From assembly GCA_900318205.1 (NCBI GenBank), contig ONJS01000014.1:1-64000 (forward strand): 64,000 bases of DNA. Reading direction: 5' to 3'. A model generated the notes under the pieces. It was not told the DNA's origin, searched no databases, and saw only the letters and a list, made by a program, of their open reading frames with translations. Of this stretch, positions 8,570 to 17,711 are shown one piece after another; positions within the stretch are counted from its first letter, which is position 1, and every line of letters starts with the position of its first letter. The position numbers were made by a program, and so were the translations under genes. The stretch comes from an uncultured Prevotellaceae bacterium. GTDB lineage: Bacteria; Bacteroidota; Bacteroidia; Bacteroidales; Muribaculaceae.

Positions 8570-10957
8570 ATGAAGAGATTATTGTTATGTGCAATGCTGT
8601 TGTTGGCGATGATGCCGGCGATGGCTGCCGATGTTGATGTAGTGCAGGCTCGTGCCACGGCGACACAGTTCTTGCAGGATTACGCTCCCATGGTGAAGCG
8701 TGGCGCTCCCGTCTCGCTTGCTGATGTGAAGTTGCTTCACACCGAGGCGAATCCCTCAAGTGCCGACAAAGCCGTTTATTACATTTTCAATAGTAACCAA
8801 GGCTTTGTCATCGTTGCAGGTGATGACCGTGCGCGTCAGATTTTGGCTTGGGGTGATCGTCCGCTGGACTTTGCACGCATGCCCGAGAACATGAAATACT
8901 GGCTCAGCACCTATAAGCGTCAGATGGTTTTCCTGCAGGAGCGTCCCGATTTGGAGGTTGAAGCGCCTCGCCTCAATGACCGGTCAAATTCGATCACTGT
9001 TCCCCCGATGCTCACGGCCCTATGGGACCAGGCGGAGCCTTACTGGAACCATTGTCCAATGGTCAATGGCGAATACTGCTTGACGGGTTGCCCTGCCACG
9101 TCGTTGTCGATGGTATTCTATCACTGGAAATATCCTGTTGAGCCAACGCCTCCGGTTCCGGCGTTCAATTATGTGGTGAGTTTGCCTGCATTGCCCTCCA
9201 TCACCTTTGACTGGGACAATATGCTCGACGAGTATGTCGAGGGCAACTATAACGAGGCCCAGGCCGATGCTGTGGCTTGGCTGATGCGTTACATCGGCCA
9301 GGAGGAGCACATGGATTATTCGGTGGACGGCAGCGGTGCTAAGGGCAGCGATATCTTGCGTGCAATCAAGTTCTTCGGTTATGATGAGGAGGCCGATCTG
9401 CTGATGAAGTCCATGGCTGACAACTTCGGCAACGAGATGCAGCAGTTCTATACCGATGACGAGTGGGCTGCTATCCTCCAGAATGAGATGTTTGAGGGTC
9501 GCCCCGTGGTGTATTGTGCCTTTGACTACAACGACCAGCGCGGCTGGAGTGGCCATGCTTTCAACGTGGACGGTTACACTGCCGCTACCGATACCTATCA
9601 CGTGAATTGGGGCTGGAGTGGCGTCGGCAACGGCGACTTCGCGTTAAATGCCTTCGGCTACAGGGATTACACGTTCAATATCGAGCAGCAGATGATTGTG
9701 GGTATCCATCCGCCCATCACAACGCCTACGATTATTGTGGCACCTCGCCAAATCGATATGGAGGCTTTTGTGGACCAGAGTTCCACCGCCAGTTTCATTG
9801 TCAATGGCAAGTTCCTGACCGATGACGTGACTATGACACTTCAAGACGCTGACGGCGTATTCTCGCTGGATGCTACCAGTGTTGCCCTCAATGACTTGGA
9901 TTCAGGCAAGGTGGTCACCGTGACCTATTCGCCACTGGCGAGTGGTAGCCACACTGCCACGATTACGTTGAGCAGCCCTGAGGCCGAGGATGTGACTCTT
10001 GTCCTCAATGGCACAGCTACCCTGGACGTGTATACCCCGGTAATGCTTCCTGCTGACAATGCCCACATCGGACAGACAGGATTTCTCGCCGAATGGACCG
10101 ATGAGACCCTCGGCAAGTATGTGGAGAGCTATACCCTTGAGGTGAATACCAGGCCAGGCTTTACCCTCATCGATGAGCTTGACTGGAGTGACATTGTGGA
10201 GAATTCCAGCAACTATGCCAACTATTCCGAGGAACTGTTGCCCGAGGATTGGACTTTCACGGGCAACGGCTTGTGGTGTGAGCAGGCAGGTATTTCTATC
10301 AACAACAAGAGTTCGCTGACCTCGCCGATCTATGACCTGTCAGGCTATGAAAAGGTGACTGTTGTCGTGAGGGCCAAATCCTCCATGAACCAGAGCAGTT
10401 CTAAATTCATTGTTTCTACCGGTGTCGATCAGCAGGAGTTTTCGGCTCCCGGCGGTTCCCCGTTCACCGACTATGTGGCAGTGCTTGACTGCAGCGAGGC
10501 AGATCAGGTAACGGTTGCTGGCAAGAGTAATTTCCCTGTCTTCCAGAGCATCATGGTCTATGCTGGAGACAATGATCAACTCCAGATGCGTGGTGTCGCC
10601 GAGGAAGGTGGTGCTGATTACCGCCTCATCACGGGTATTACCGACAAGAACTACACCGTCAATGGTCTTGTTGCCGGCGGTTCCTTCTATTACCGTGTCA
10701 AGGCATATTATATTGACGGTACCGTGAGCCCGTGGAGCAAGAGCCGTTATGTGGTCTTGTCGGATAGCGGCACCGGCTACCAGACAGGAGACGTCAACAG
10801 CGATGGCAAGTTGAACATTCAGGACGTGACAGACCTCATCAACTATCTGTTGTCCGAAGATGAAATCAACCCCACCAGTGCCGATGTCAATGGCGATACC
10901 CGCATCAGCATTGATGACGTGACCGCCTTGATCAATCTGCTGCTGTTAGGCGACTGA
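8570..10957 (+). CDS. Secreted C10 cysteine protease with C-terminal dockerin
   Basis: A 795-residue paralog with signal peptide MKRLLLCAMLLLAMMPAMA, propeptide (VIVAGDDRARQILAWG), and C10 domain with C174 in LTGCPATSLSMVFYHW, H329 in WSGHAFNVDGY and NWGWSGVGNG, so the catalytic set is complete. Its N-terminal half is closest to the gene just upstream (shared GQEEHMDY, KFFGYDEE, TDDEWAAxLQNE), which suggests a recent tandem duplication. Its FN3 insert, however, is of the type found in the first two complete genes (LIDELDWSDIVENSSN, YVAVLDCSEADQV). The dockerin (about 740-795) lacks the CxxC of the four upstream paralogs, having NPTSADVNG in the linker. A promoter box and terminator suggest it is monocistronic. 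Confidence 0.9.
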   Translation: MKRLLLCAMLLLAMMPAMAADVDVVQARATATQFLQDYAPMVKRGAPVSLADVKLLHTEANPSSADKAVYYIFNSNQGFVIVAGDDRARQILAWGDRPLDFARMPENMKYWLSTYKRQMVFLQERPDLEVEAPRLNDRSNSITVPPMLTALWDQAEPYWNHCPMVNGEYCLTGCPATSLSMVFYHWKYPVEPTPPVPAFNYVVSLPALPSITFDWDNMLDEYVEGNYNEAQADAVAWLMRYIGQEEHMDYSVDGSGAKGSDILRAIKFFGYDEEADLLMKSMADNFGNEMQQFYTDDEWAAILQNEMFEGRPVVYCAFDYNDQRGWSGHAFNVDGYTAATDTYHVNWGWSGVGNGDFALNAFGYRDYTFNIEQQMIVGIHPPITTPTIIVAPRQIDMEAFVDQSSTASFIVNGKFLTDDVTMTLQDADGVFSLDATSVALNDLDSGKVVTVTYSPLASGSHTATITLSSPEAEDVTLVLNGTATLDVYTPVMLPADNAHIGQTGFLAEWTDETLGKYVESYTLEVNTRPGFTLIDELDWSDIVENSSNYANYSEELLPEDWTFTGNGLWCEQAGISINNKSSLTSPIYDLSGYEKVTVVVRAKSSMNQSSSKFIVSTGVDQQEFSAPGGSPFTDYVAVLDCSEADQVTVAGKSNFPVFQSIMVYAGDNDQLQMRGVAEEGGADYRLITGITDKNYTVNGLVAGGSFYYRVKAYYIDGTVSPWSKSRYVVLSDSGTGYQTGDVNSDGKLNIQDVTDLINYLLSEDEINPTSADVNGDTRISIDDVTALINLLLLGD

Positions 10958-10980
10958 TTTTTAGGAATAGAATCATTGTT

Positions 10981-11033
10981 AAGCGATGGAGATGATGGCG
11001 TTTCATGGCGCTTTATCATCTCCATCGCTTTTA
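10981..11033 (+). terminator. Long-stem intrinsic terminator
   Basis: A 16-bp perfect stem, aagcgatggagatgat against atcatctccatcgctt, encloses an 18-nt loop and is followed by T-rich sequence. Confidence 0.8.
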
Positions 11034-11160
11034 TATGATGTTTCACCTTTTACCCTTTTCTTCACATGAAAATACAGTCAGCCAAAAAGAATGAATAATG
11101 AATATTTATTATTTATTGACTTTTTCTCCGAAAATGTTAGGGATTTATCATTATTTTATA

Positions 11161-11168
11161 TACTTTTG
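11161..11168 (+). promoter_or_regulatory. -7 promoter box
   Basis: tacttttg matches TAnnTTTG, about 92 nt upstream of the start codon. No clear -33 element is seen. Confidence 0.45.
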
Positions 11169-11260
11169 TGACTGTTTTTCGTGTCATTGCTTGATGCAAT
11201 GGCGTTTTTTTAGCACAATTATCTGATTAACAGGGTTATAAACTTATTTTATTTTTATTT

Positions 11261-13675
11261 ATGAGAAAAATCTTATTTTTTGTCGCTTTGATGTTTGCGA
11301 CGATTCAGGCTACAGCAGCCCCCGTTGGTTTGAGAACAGCTCAGATCGAAGCTCAACAGTTCGTTCAGGAGCAATTGTATGGAGGCAGGCTCTTGGCTCC
11401 TATAACAGGAGAGATGAAGCTGGCCCATGTGGAGATGAATTCCAAAATGTTGGATCGTCCTGTATTCTACATCTTCAATACCAAGAATGGCCATGTTGTG
11501 GTATCGGGTGATGACCGAGCTGAGAAAATCTTGGGTTATGGTGATTATCCCCTGGATTACAAGAACATTCCCTGCAACATGAAGGCGTTGTTTGCCATGT
11601 TGAAGGAGCAGATTGAGTATCTGCAGGCCCATGAAGAAATGCAAGCCCAGGCCCCGTCGTTGATGGCGCCTGCACGCATACCCAGTGTTGAACCCTTGCT
11701 GACCGCCTTGTGGGATCAGGAGGCACCTTACTGGAATATGTGTAAGATTAGCAATAATCAGTGCTTGACCGGATGCCCTGCCACCTCGGCAGCGATGGTA
11801 TTCCACTATTGGAAATATCCTGACTTTGAGACTCCTGAAGTTCCTGCCTATCGTTGTGAGTTGAGCACTTCGATGTGGGGATCGGCAAGCTATGTCAATG
11901 TCCCTGCATTGCCTCCCGTGACCTTTGACTGGGCGCACATGCGTGATACTTATGGAAGTTCCTATACAACCGAAGAGGCTAACGCCGTGGCTACGCTGAT
12001 GCGTTATGTGGGCCAGGCCGAACACATGGCCTATGGTACCAGTGCTGCAGGTGGTAGTGGTGTGGATGCTGACAGTGTCATCCTGATTGCTAATGCCTTC
12101 AAGCTCTTTGGCTATGATGAGGAGACTGTACGCGTGGTCAAGAAGACCAGTGCCTATAGTGGCGGTACCACCCTTTATACCGATGCCGAATGGGCTGCTA
12201 TCATGCAGGATGAACTCGCTGAGGGCCGTCCCATCGTCTTCTGCGCTATCGCTGGTGGTTTCTTCGGCGGTGGTCATGCCTTCAACGTCGATGGTTATGA
12301 TGCCAACACCAACAAGTACCACATCAACTTCGGTTGGAGCGGTGCTTACAACAACTACTATGCCCTCAACTCATTCACGGGCCAGGGCTCGACCTTCAAC
12401 CAGTATCAGCAGATGGTAATCGGCATCCAGCCTCCTTTGAAAATGCCGCGCCTCAGAACTGATAAGAGCGACTTGTCGATGGAATGCTTCAAGAACCAGA
12501 CCCAGAGTTCCAAGTTTACCTTGAAGGGCTCTAATCTGGAGAATGATGTGACCTTGACGCTCAATGACGAGAATGGTGTGTTCGTCCTTGACAAGACTGC
12601 CATCACTCCTGATGAGGATGGTAAAGTGAATGAGACGGTAGAAGTGACCTATGCTCCCAAGGCCGAGGGCAATTATACCGCAACTGTTGTCGTTAGCGCC
12701 GAGGGCGTAGATGACATTGTTATCAATCTGGCCGGTACTTCGGAATATGAGCTCTATCGTCCTATTATGCAGGAACTTGACGAGTCATCAGTTACTGCAA
12801 CCTCGTTCCGTGCCGACTGGAGTGACAACACGCCCGCCGAGAATGTAACGAGCTATACCCTTGAGGTAAGACTCAAACCCGACGTTGTTCTGCTCACCGA
12901 AGCCGATTGGAGCGACGTTCCCCAAGATGACACCAACCATGCCAGTGATGCTGCCAACTATCTGCCTGATGGCTGGACCTTCACAGGTAATTATTTCTAT
13001 CTTGACGGTGGCTTCATTTCAGCCAACCGAGACAATGTCATCAGTCCTAATTGCGACTTGATGGGTTACTCTGTTGTCAGTGTTATTATCAAGGCCAAGG
13101 CTTATCCTAAAGGCACCAATACTACACTCACTATCTCGACCGACGAAGAAACCAGGACGCTTATCCTGGCAAAGGAACTTAATACCTACTTGGTAGTGCT
13201 TCCCGTTGGAGACCACGGATTTGTGAAGTTCATCACTGGTTACTATCCCGAAATCCAGAGCATTAAGATTTATGGTGGTGAGATTACCGATCCCGAGCCC
13301 TTCTCATTCAAGGCTCCGCAAGTGACCGGTGACGATGAGTACATGCTCATTGAGGGTATCACTCCCGACAAGTTCTACACTGTAACTGGACTCACTCCTG
13401 GTTCTCCCTACTTGTATCGTGTGAAGTCACTGTATGTTAATGGCACCGAGAGCCGCTGGAGTAATACCAAGGAGGTTCTTCTCAAGGAGTCTGCCGGCCT
13501 GCGTGGTGATATTGATGGTGACGGCGTTATTGCCATCTCCGATGTGACGACACTTATCGAGAATCTGATGGAGGGCAAGGCAACTCCTGCCGATGACTGC
13601 GACGAGAGTGGTAATGTCTCGATGGATGATGTGACGGCACTCATCAACTATCTGCTGTACGGCACATGGAATTGA
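11261..13675 (+). CDS. Secreted C10 cysteine protease with C-terminal dockerin
   Basis: An 804-residue protease, last of the array and the most diverged. It has signal peptide MRKILFFVALMFATIQATA, propeptide, and C10 domain with C172 in LTGCPATSAAMVFHYW, H339 in GGGHAFNVDGYD and NFGWSGAYNN (first Trp replaced by Phe, as in the protease at 39325). The insert TSAAGGSGVDADSV and the KKTSAYSGGTTLYTD segment are shared almost exactly with that distant protease, so its catalytic domain is nearer to that one than to its neighbours. The C-terminal part is of the array type: Ig-like domain, FN3 halves with the LLTEADWSDV insert and a dockerin (about 748-804, DIDGDGVIAISDVTTL) without the CxxC linker. 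A terminator follows. Confidence 0.9.
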   Translation: MRKILFFVALMFATIQATAAPVGLRTAQIEAQQFVQEQLYGGRLLAPITGEMKLAHVEMNSKMLDRPVFYIFNTKNGHVVVSGDDRAEKILGYGDYPLDYKNIPCNMKALFAMLKEQIEYLQAHEEMQAQAPSLMAPARIPSVEPLLTALWDQEAPYWNMCKISNNQCLTGCPATSAAMVFHYWKYPDFETPEVPAYRCELSTSMWGSASYVNVPALPPVTFDWAHMRDTYGSSYTTEEANAVATLMRYVGQAEHMAYGTSAAGGSGVDADSVILIANAFKLFGYDEETVRVVKKTSAYSGGTTLYTDAEWAAIMQDELAEGRPIVFCAIAGGFFGGGHAFNVDGYDANTNKYHINFGWSGAYNNYYALNSFTGQGSTFNQYQQMVIGIQPPLKMPRLRTDKSDLSMECFKNQTQSSKFTLKGSNLENDVTLTLNDENGVFVLDKTAITPDEDGKVNETVEVTYAPKAEGNYTATVVVSAEGVDDIVINLAGTSEYELYRPIMQELDESSVTATSFRADWSDNTPAENVTSYTLEVRLKPDVVLLTEADWSDVPQDDTNHASDAANYLPDGWTFTGNYFYLDGGFISANRDNVISPNCDLMGYSVVSVIIKAKAYPKGTNTTLTISTDEETRTLILAKELNTYLVVLPVGDHGFVKFITGYYPEIQSIKIYGGEITDPEPFSFKAPQVTGDDEYMLIEGITPDKFYTVTGLTPGSPYLYRVKSLYVNGTESRWSNTKEVLLKESAGLRGDIDGDGVIAISDVTTLIENLMEGKATPADDCDESGNVSMDDVTALINYLLYGTWN

Positions 13676-13711
13676 CATTCCAGGCGTGAATAACGCCAGC
13701 ATCAACTAAGG

Positions 13712-13751
13712 CGAGACCGCATCAATTCAACAATGATGCGGTCTCGTTTTA
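13712..13751 (+). terminator. Intrinsic terminator closing the protease array
   Basis: The 13-bp stem cgagaccgcatca/tgatgcggtctcg is followed by ttttat. Confidence 0.85.
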
Positions 13752-13832
13752 TAATACACTGGTAATAAACGCAATGGAAACGCCGATGGACGCGTGCTCA
13801 TTTGAACTTGGGAAAAATAGTGTGAAAAAATT

Positions 13833-13862
13833 TTGCCATCTCGCCGACTGTTGCTACCTTTG
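13833..13862 (+). promoter_or_regulatory. Promoter of the polysaccharide operon
   Basis: TTG (13833-13835), a 19-nt gap and tacctttg (13855-13862). The predicted leader to the first gene is about 125 nt and contains a gaaaaac/gtttttc hairpin near 13915-13933. Confidence 0.65.
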
Positions 13863-13993
13863 TCACGATAAGTCCTGAGCCTATTTATAAGGGGTCCAGG
13901 TCTATCGTGGTAGGGAAAAACGTCAGTTTTTCTCATTAATGTTAATTGTTTAAACCTTAGAGAGCCTTAGTGAGGCAATCTCTTGTGAAGAAT

Positions 13994-15259
13994 ATGGAAC
14001 AGATTAAGATATGTGTAATCGGCATGGGTTATGTTGGCTTGCCTTTAGCCCGGCTTTTTTCAACGAAATATCCGACGGTAGGATTTGACATGAATCAGGC
14101 TCGTGTTGATGCCTTGATGAAGGGTCGTGATGCTACACTGGAGGTCGATGATAAATTGTTAGAGGAAGCAATTAAGAACGGCTTCAAATGTACTACAGAT
14201 ATTGATGAAATCAGAGATTGCAATTTCTATGTAGTTGCTGTTCCTACCCCTGTTGATAAAAACAACAACCCTGATCTGTCTCCCTTGATCGGAGCAAGTA
14301 CTACGGTGGGTAAAGTCATCAGCAAAGGCGATATTGTGGTCTATGAGAGCACTGTATATCCTGGAGTGACCGAAGATGATTGTATCCCTGTCGTAGAGAA
14401 AATCAGTGGCTTGAAGATGAATGTGGACTTTTTTGCTGGATATAGCCCTGAAAGGATCAATCCTGGTGACAAGTTGCACACGGTCGAGAAAATCAAGAAA
14501 GTCACATCAGGCTCAACACCAGAAGTCGCAGATATCGTCGATAGGGTATATTCAAGTGTGATTCAGGCCGGCACTCACAAAGCCAGCAGTATCAGAGTTG
14601 CTGAAGCTGCCAAGGTGATTGAGAATTCACAGCGAGATATCAATATCGCTTTTGTGAACGAGTTGTCAAAGATATTCAGCAAAATGGGCATTGACACCAA
14701 GGAAGTGCTTGAGGCGGCTGCCACCAAGTGGAATTTCTTGCCGTTTAAACCTGGATTGGTGGGTGGTCACTGCATCGGTGTTGACCCTTATTATCTTGCC
14801 CAGTGTGCCCAGCGTCATGGCTATAATCCTGAAATCATTTTGGCGGGAAGGCGCATTAATGACGGCATGGGAGAATATGTGGCAAATGAAACGATCAAGC
14901 TCATGCTCAAGAAAGGCATTCAGGTCTTGAATAGCAATATCCTGATTATGGGTTTGACGTTCAAGGAGAATTGTCCTGATGTCCGCAATACCAAGGTGAT
15001 CGACATCTATCACTCACTCAAGGAGTACAGCGTGAACATCACCGTCTATGACCCATGGGCCAACCCTGAAATTGCCAAACGCGAATATGGCGTTGATATC
15101 GTGAGCGAGTTGCCGCATCAGAAGTTTGATGCCATAGTGCTGGCTGTTGCTCATGACGCATTCCTGAAGGTTGATATCCATGAATTGTGCCTTGAGAATC
15201 ATGTGATATTTGATGTCAAGGGCATCTTGGATAAGAGACTTATTGATGGCAGGCTCTGA
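13994..15259 (+). CDS. Nucleotide-sugar dehydrogenase (UDP-N-acetylhexosamine 6-dehydrogenase type, TviB/WbpO family)
   Basis: Members of this family oxidise C6 of a UDP-sugar to a uronic acid in two NAD-dependent steps, supplying acidic sugars for capsule or O-antigen. The N-terminal Rossmann motif is ICVIGMGYVGLPLA. The catalytic Cys is C260 in GLVGGHCIGVDPYYL, and the GGHCIGVDPYY form is typical of the TviB/WbpO branch rather than of plain UDP-glucose dehydrogenase. The C-terminal substrate domain is intact (MGLTFKENCPDVRNTKV). I chose the ATG at 13994, giving MEQIKICVIG; an in-frame GTG at 13970 would add eight residues with no family support. It is the first gene of a three-gene operon with 10-nt and 2-nt gaps. 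The exact sugar cannot be told. Confidence 0.85.
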   Translation: MEQIKICVIGMGYVGLPLARLFSTKYPTVGFDMNQARVDALMKGRDATLEVDDKLLEEAIKNGFKCTTDIDEIRDCNFYVVAVPTPVDKNNNPDLSPLIGASTTVGKVISKGDIVVYESTVYPGVTEDDCIPVVEKISGLKMNVDFFAGYSPERINPGDKLHTVEKIKKVTSGSTPEVADIVDRVYSSVIQAGTHKASSIRVAEAAKVIENSQRDINIAFVNELSKIFSKMGIDTKEVLEAAATKWNFLPFKPGLVGGHCIGVDPYYLAQCAQRHGYNPEIILAGRRINDGMGEYVANETIKLMLKKGIQVLNSNILIMGLTFKENCPDVRNTKVIDIYHSLKEYSVNITVYDPWANPEIAKREYGVDIVSELPHQKFDAIVLAVAHDAFLKVDIHELCLENHVIFDVKGILDKRLIDGRL

Positions 15260-15269
15260 AAGGTGACCA

Positions 15270-16241
15270 ATGATTTCTCCTGAACTCACAAAATCGATAT
15301 TTGTTCATAGTGGGGCACTGGCCTTCAGGCGTAGTCGCAACAGGCGTCCACGTGTTGTATTTTGGCATGGAATTGATGCTTCGGTCGACCCTGTTTTGTG
15401 TCCAGAGGTTTTTGATGTCAGGGTTTTCAAGAAACAGGTGCAGTTTTTACGGCGGCACTATGATGTCATCTCTGCGGATGAGTTTTACAAGAGGCTGAAT
15501 GCCGGGAGTTTCTCGGGACGTGAAGTGATGCTGACCTTTGATGACGGTTATGCCAACAACCTGTCGGTTGTTGAGCCTATCCTGTCGCAATACGGGATGC
15601 CTTTTACCATTTTTATTTCGACAGACAACATCACTTCGGGTGAGTTTTTTCCCACGGCGGTCAACCGTTTGGTGACAATCGCTGCCGGTCTTGAGAAGCT
15701 GAAGATTCCTACGATTGACAAGGTTTTTGACCTGCCTAATGACGTTGAGCGTAAGGCAGTTGCCCGTACCATTTCAAAAATCATGAAATCAAGCCCGCTT
15801 AATCAGGTGAAATGTATAACACGGGATTTGATTGATAACGTTTCGGACAGTGGCTGGCAAGAATTGAAGAGGCGTTTTCCCACTTTGCGGCCTTTAAACT
15901 GGAACGAGGTATTGCAACTGTCCAAGAAGGGGAATGTAACTATAGGTTCTCATGGCATGTGGCATATCTGCTGCCATGAGCGGCAGCAGGGGGATGTTGT
16001 TCGTTTCCAGCTGGAGCAGAGCCGCCAACTGATTGAAGAGCATCTTCAAGTTCCATGTGATTATTTTGCTTATCCTTATGGCAATTATACCGACCATTCC
16101 AATTCGTGTGTGGAATCTTTCTACAAGTTGGGATTCTCGGCCGAAACTAAAACCCGTATTTGTTTGGAGCACAAGTGCATTCTTCCACGCATTACCGGGT
16201 ATATTGACCTTAATTTGTTTAAGGTGCTATTAAGTAGTTGA
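15270..16241 (+). CDS. Polysaccharide deacetylase family protein (CE4/NodB fold)
   Basis: A predicted metal-dependent N- or O-deacetylase of cell-surface polysaccharide, 323 residues. The NodB motifs are visible: MLTFDDGYANN with D91/D92 (catalytic base and metal ligand), the metal-binding pair H228 and H232 in GSHGMWHICCH, and the later YPYGNYTD segment. No signal peptide is obvious, so it may act on a lipid-linked intermediate inside the cell. An aaaggtga sequence lies just before the ATG, a rare Shine-Dalgarno-like site for this window. It sits between a UDP-sugar dehydrogenase and a glycerophosphotransferase-like gene, consistent with making one acidic surface glycan; that joint role is inference. 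Confidence 0.82.
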   Translation: MISPELTKSIFVHSGALAFRRSRNRRPRVVFWHGIDASVDPVLCPEVFDVRVFKKQVQFLRRHYDVISADEFYKRLNAGSFSGREVMLTFDDGYANNLSVVEPILSQYGMPFTIFISTDNITSGEFFPTAVNRLVTIAAGLEKLKIPTIDKVFDLPNDVERKAVARTISKIMKSSPLNQVKCITRDLIDNVSDSGWQELKRRFPTLRPLNWNEVLQLSKKGNVTIGSHGMWHICCHERQQGDVVRFQLEQSRQLIEEHLQVPCDYFAYPYGNYTDHSNSCVESFYKLGFSAETKTRICLEHKCILPRITGYIDLNLFKVLLSS

Positions 16242-16243
16242 TA

Positions 16244-17443
16244 ATGAGAAAACTGATTAACGAACTCAAGAAATTGGAGCTTCTCGACATCAAGTCGGCA
16301 TTGATGCTGCTTGTAACAGCATTGCCGGCCTTGATACTCAAGATGCGCAAAAAGAACATATGGCTGATTGCCGAGCGTGTGACAGGCGCAGAGGATAATG
16401 GCTGGATTTTTTATCAGTGGATGAGAAAGAACCATCCTGAAAGAAACGTCTATTTTATCTTGTTGAAGGGCATTCCCAAGTTTGACGAGAACGACGACCA
16501 CATGATCGGTTGGGCGACTTTCAGGCATTACATGTACTATCAGGCTTCGCGCGTTCACATCAAGGCTACTTTTGTTCCCCCTCGTCCCACCCAGCGAGTT
16601 TGTTCTTACTATGAGTCATATATCAAAAAGAACATCATCCGCATCTATTTGCGACACGGTATCAGTGTGAGCGGAATTGAGCAACATCGTTACGAAGTCC
16701 AGAAAGTGAGGATGTTCGTTTGTGGTGCAAAACCTGAATATGACTACATCAGGCAGTCGGCCGGTTATCCTGAGGGGTATGTCCAATATACGGGTTTAGC
16801 TCGTTATGATGATCTGCTTGAGAAACAGTCCGATGGCAAATTCATCCTTGTGATTCCCACTTGGCGCCGCTATATTGTGGATCTTGAAGGTACAGCAGCT
16901 CAGAATAATAAGAACTTCCTGGAGTCGTCATATTATCAGCATTTCAATTCCTTGCTGAGTAATAAGGAGTTTATTGATTACTTGGAAAGCATCGGACACA
17001 AAATGAAGTTTTGCATCCATGCCGAGTTCAGACGGTTTCTCCACTTGTTCAAGGACATTGATCCCAGGGTTGAGATCGTTAAGGGTGGTACATCCATTCA
17101 CGAATTGCTGATGTCAACAAGTCTATTGATTACCGACTATTCCAGCGTGTTCTTTGATGTCGCTTACATGAATAAACCGATGGTTTATTATCACTTTGAT
17201 TATAAGGAATTTAGGACTAGGCACCTCAGTGAAGGCTATTTCATCTTTGAAAGAGACGGAATGGGTCCTGTTGTCCATACCGAAGAGGACCTGATTGACA
17301 AGGTGAAGGCTTATTATGATGGCAAGCGGTTTGTGAACAATGAGTTCTACTTGCAGCGTTGCAGCAAGTTTTTCCCCACGCACGACAATCACAACTGTGA
17401 GCGCATCTACAACGGTATACGGGAAATCGAAGAAAACGAGTGA
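16244..17443 (+). CDS. CDP-glycerol glycerophosphotransferase family protein (TagB/TagF-like)
   Basis: The 399-residue product resembles the polyol-phosphate transferases that build teichoic acids in Gram-positives and modify surface glycans in Gram-negatives. Visible hallmarks are IWLIAERVTGAEDNGWIFYQ near the start, RHGISVSG, YTGLARYDDLL, VIPTWRR, the C-terminal nucleotide-binding stretch LLITDYSSVFFDVAYMNKP, and HDNHNCERIYNGI. A hydrophobic segment (ALMLLVTALPALIL) near residue 20 could anchor it to the inner membrane. The stop of the deacetylase gene lies 2 nt before this ATG; an overlapping TTG at 16238 is less likely. A perfect 22-nt palindrome just after the stop ends the operon. Confidence 0.8.
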   Translation: MRKLINELKKLELLDIKSALMLLVTALPALILKMRKKNIWLIAERVTGAEDNGWIFYQWMRKNHPERNVYFILLKGIPKFDENDDHMIGWATFRHYMYYQASRVHIKATFVPPRPTQRVCSYYESYIKKNIIRIYLRHGISVSGIEQHRYEVQKVRMFVCGAKPEYDYIRQSAGYPEGYVQYTGLARYDDLLEKQSDGKFILVIPTWRRYIVDLEGTAAQNNKNFLESSYYQHFNSLLSNKEFIDYLESIGHKMKFCIHAEFRRFLHLFKDIDPRVEIVKGGTSIHELLMSTSLLITDYSSVFFDVAYMNKPMVYYHFDYKEFRTRHLSEGYFIFERDGMGPVVHTEEDLIDKVKAYYDGKRFVNNEFYLQRCSKFFPTHDNHNCERIYNGIREIEENE

Positions 17444-17447
17444 ACAT

Positions 17448-17469
17448 AACGGGGGCTGCAGCCCCCGTT
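17448..17469 (+). terminator. GC-rich perfect palindrome after the polysaccharide operon
   Basis: A perfect 22-nt palindrome centred on ctgcag (half-site aacgggggctg) starts 5 nt after the stop codon. It lacks a T run, so it may be a terminator or a 3'-end stabiliser. Confidence 0.55.
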
Positions 17470-17655
17470 AGTGTATCTATCTTGTCTCAATGCTTCTCAT
17501 CGTTGATGATGGAGATCGAGGCTCATTGATGTTTTCCTGCGACTGTCATAAGATTTGATTCATTTCTGTCTTTTTTCAGAAGGGGGAATGTAACTTTTTG
17601 GGGGGAAGTGAGTCTAAAGGATGAAAGTGGCTGCAAAATAATCTGGTAAAAAGGC

Positions 17656-17684
17656 TTGTTTTTCAAAATAAAGTTGTAATTTTG
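17656..17684 (+). promoter_or_regulatory. Promoter of the small secreted protein gene
   Basis: TTG (17656-17658), an 18-nt gap and taattttg (17677-17684), leaving a leader of about 20 nt. It rules out the upstream TTG codon at 17682 as a start. Confidence 0.6.
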
Positions 17685-17711
17685 CAGATTGAAATAGAAC
17701 GAAGACGTGAG

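Larger units (their letters stand above)
10958..11260 (+). other. Intergenic region with terminator and promoter box
   Basis: This 303-base AT-rich gap contains the terminator at 10981-11033 and a -7 box at 11161-11168. I see no small gene in it. Confidence 0.6.

Noticed and set aside
13994-17443. Complete capsule locus
   Set aside because: Only three genes, no glycosyltransferases, flippase, polymerase or UpxY/UpxZ regulators are present.
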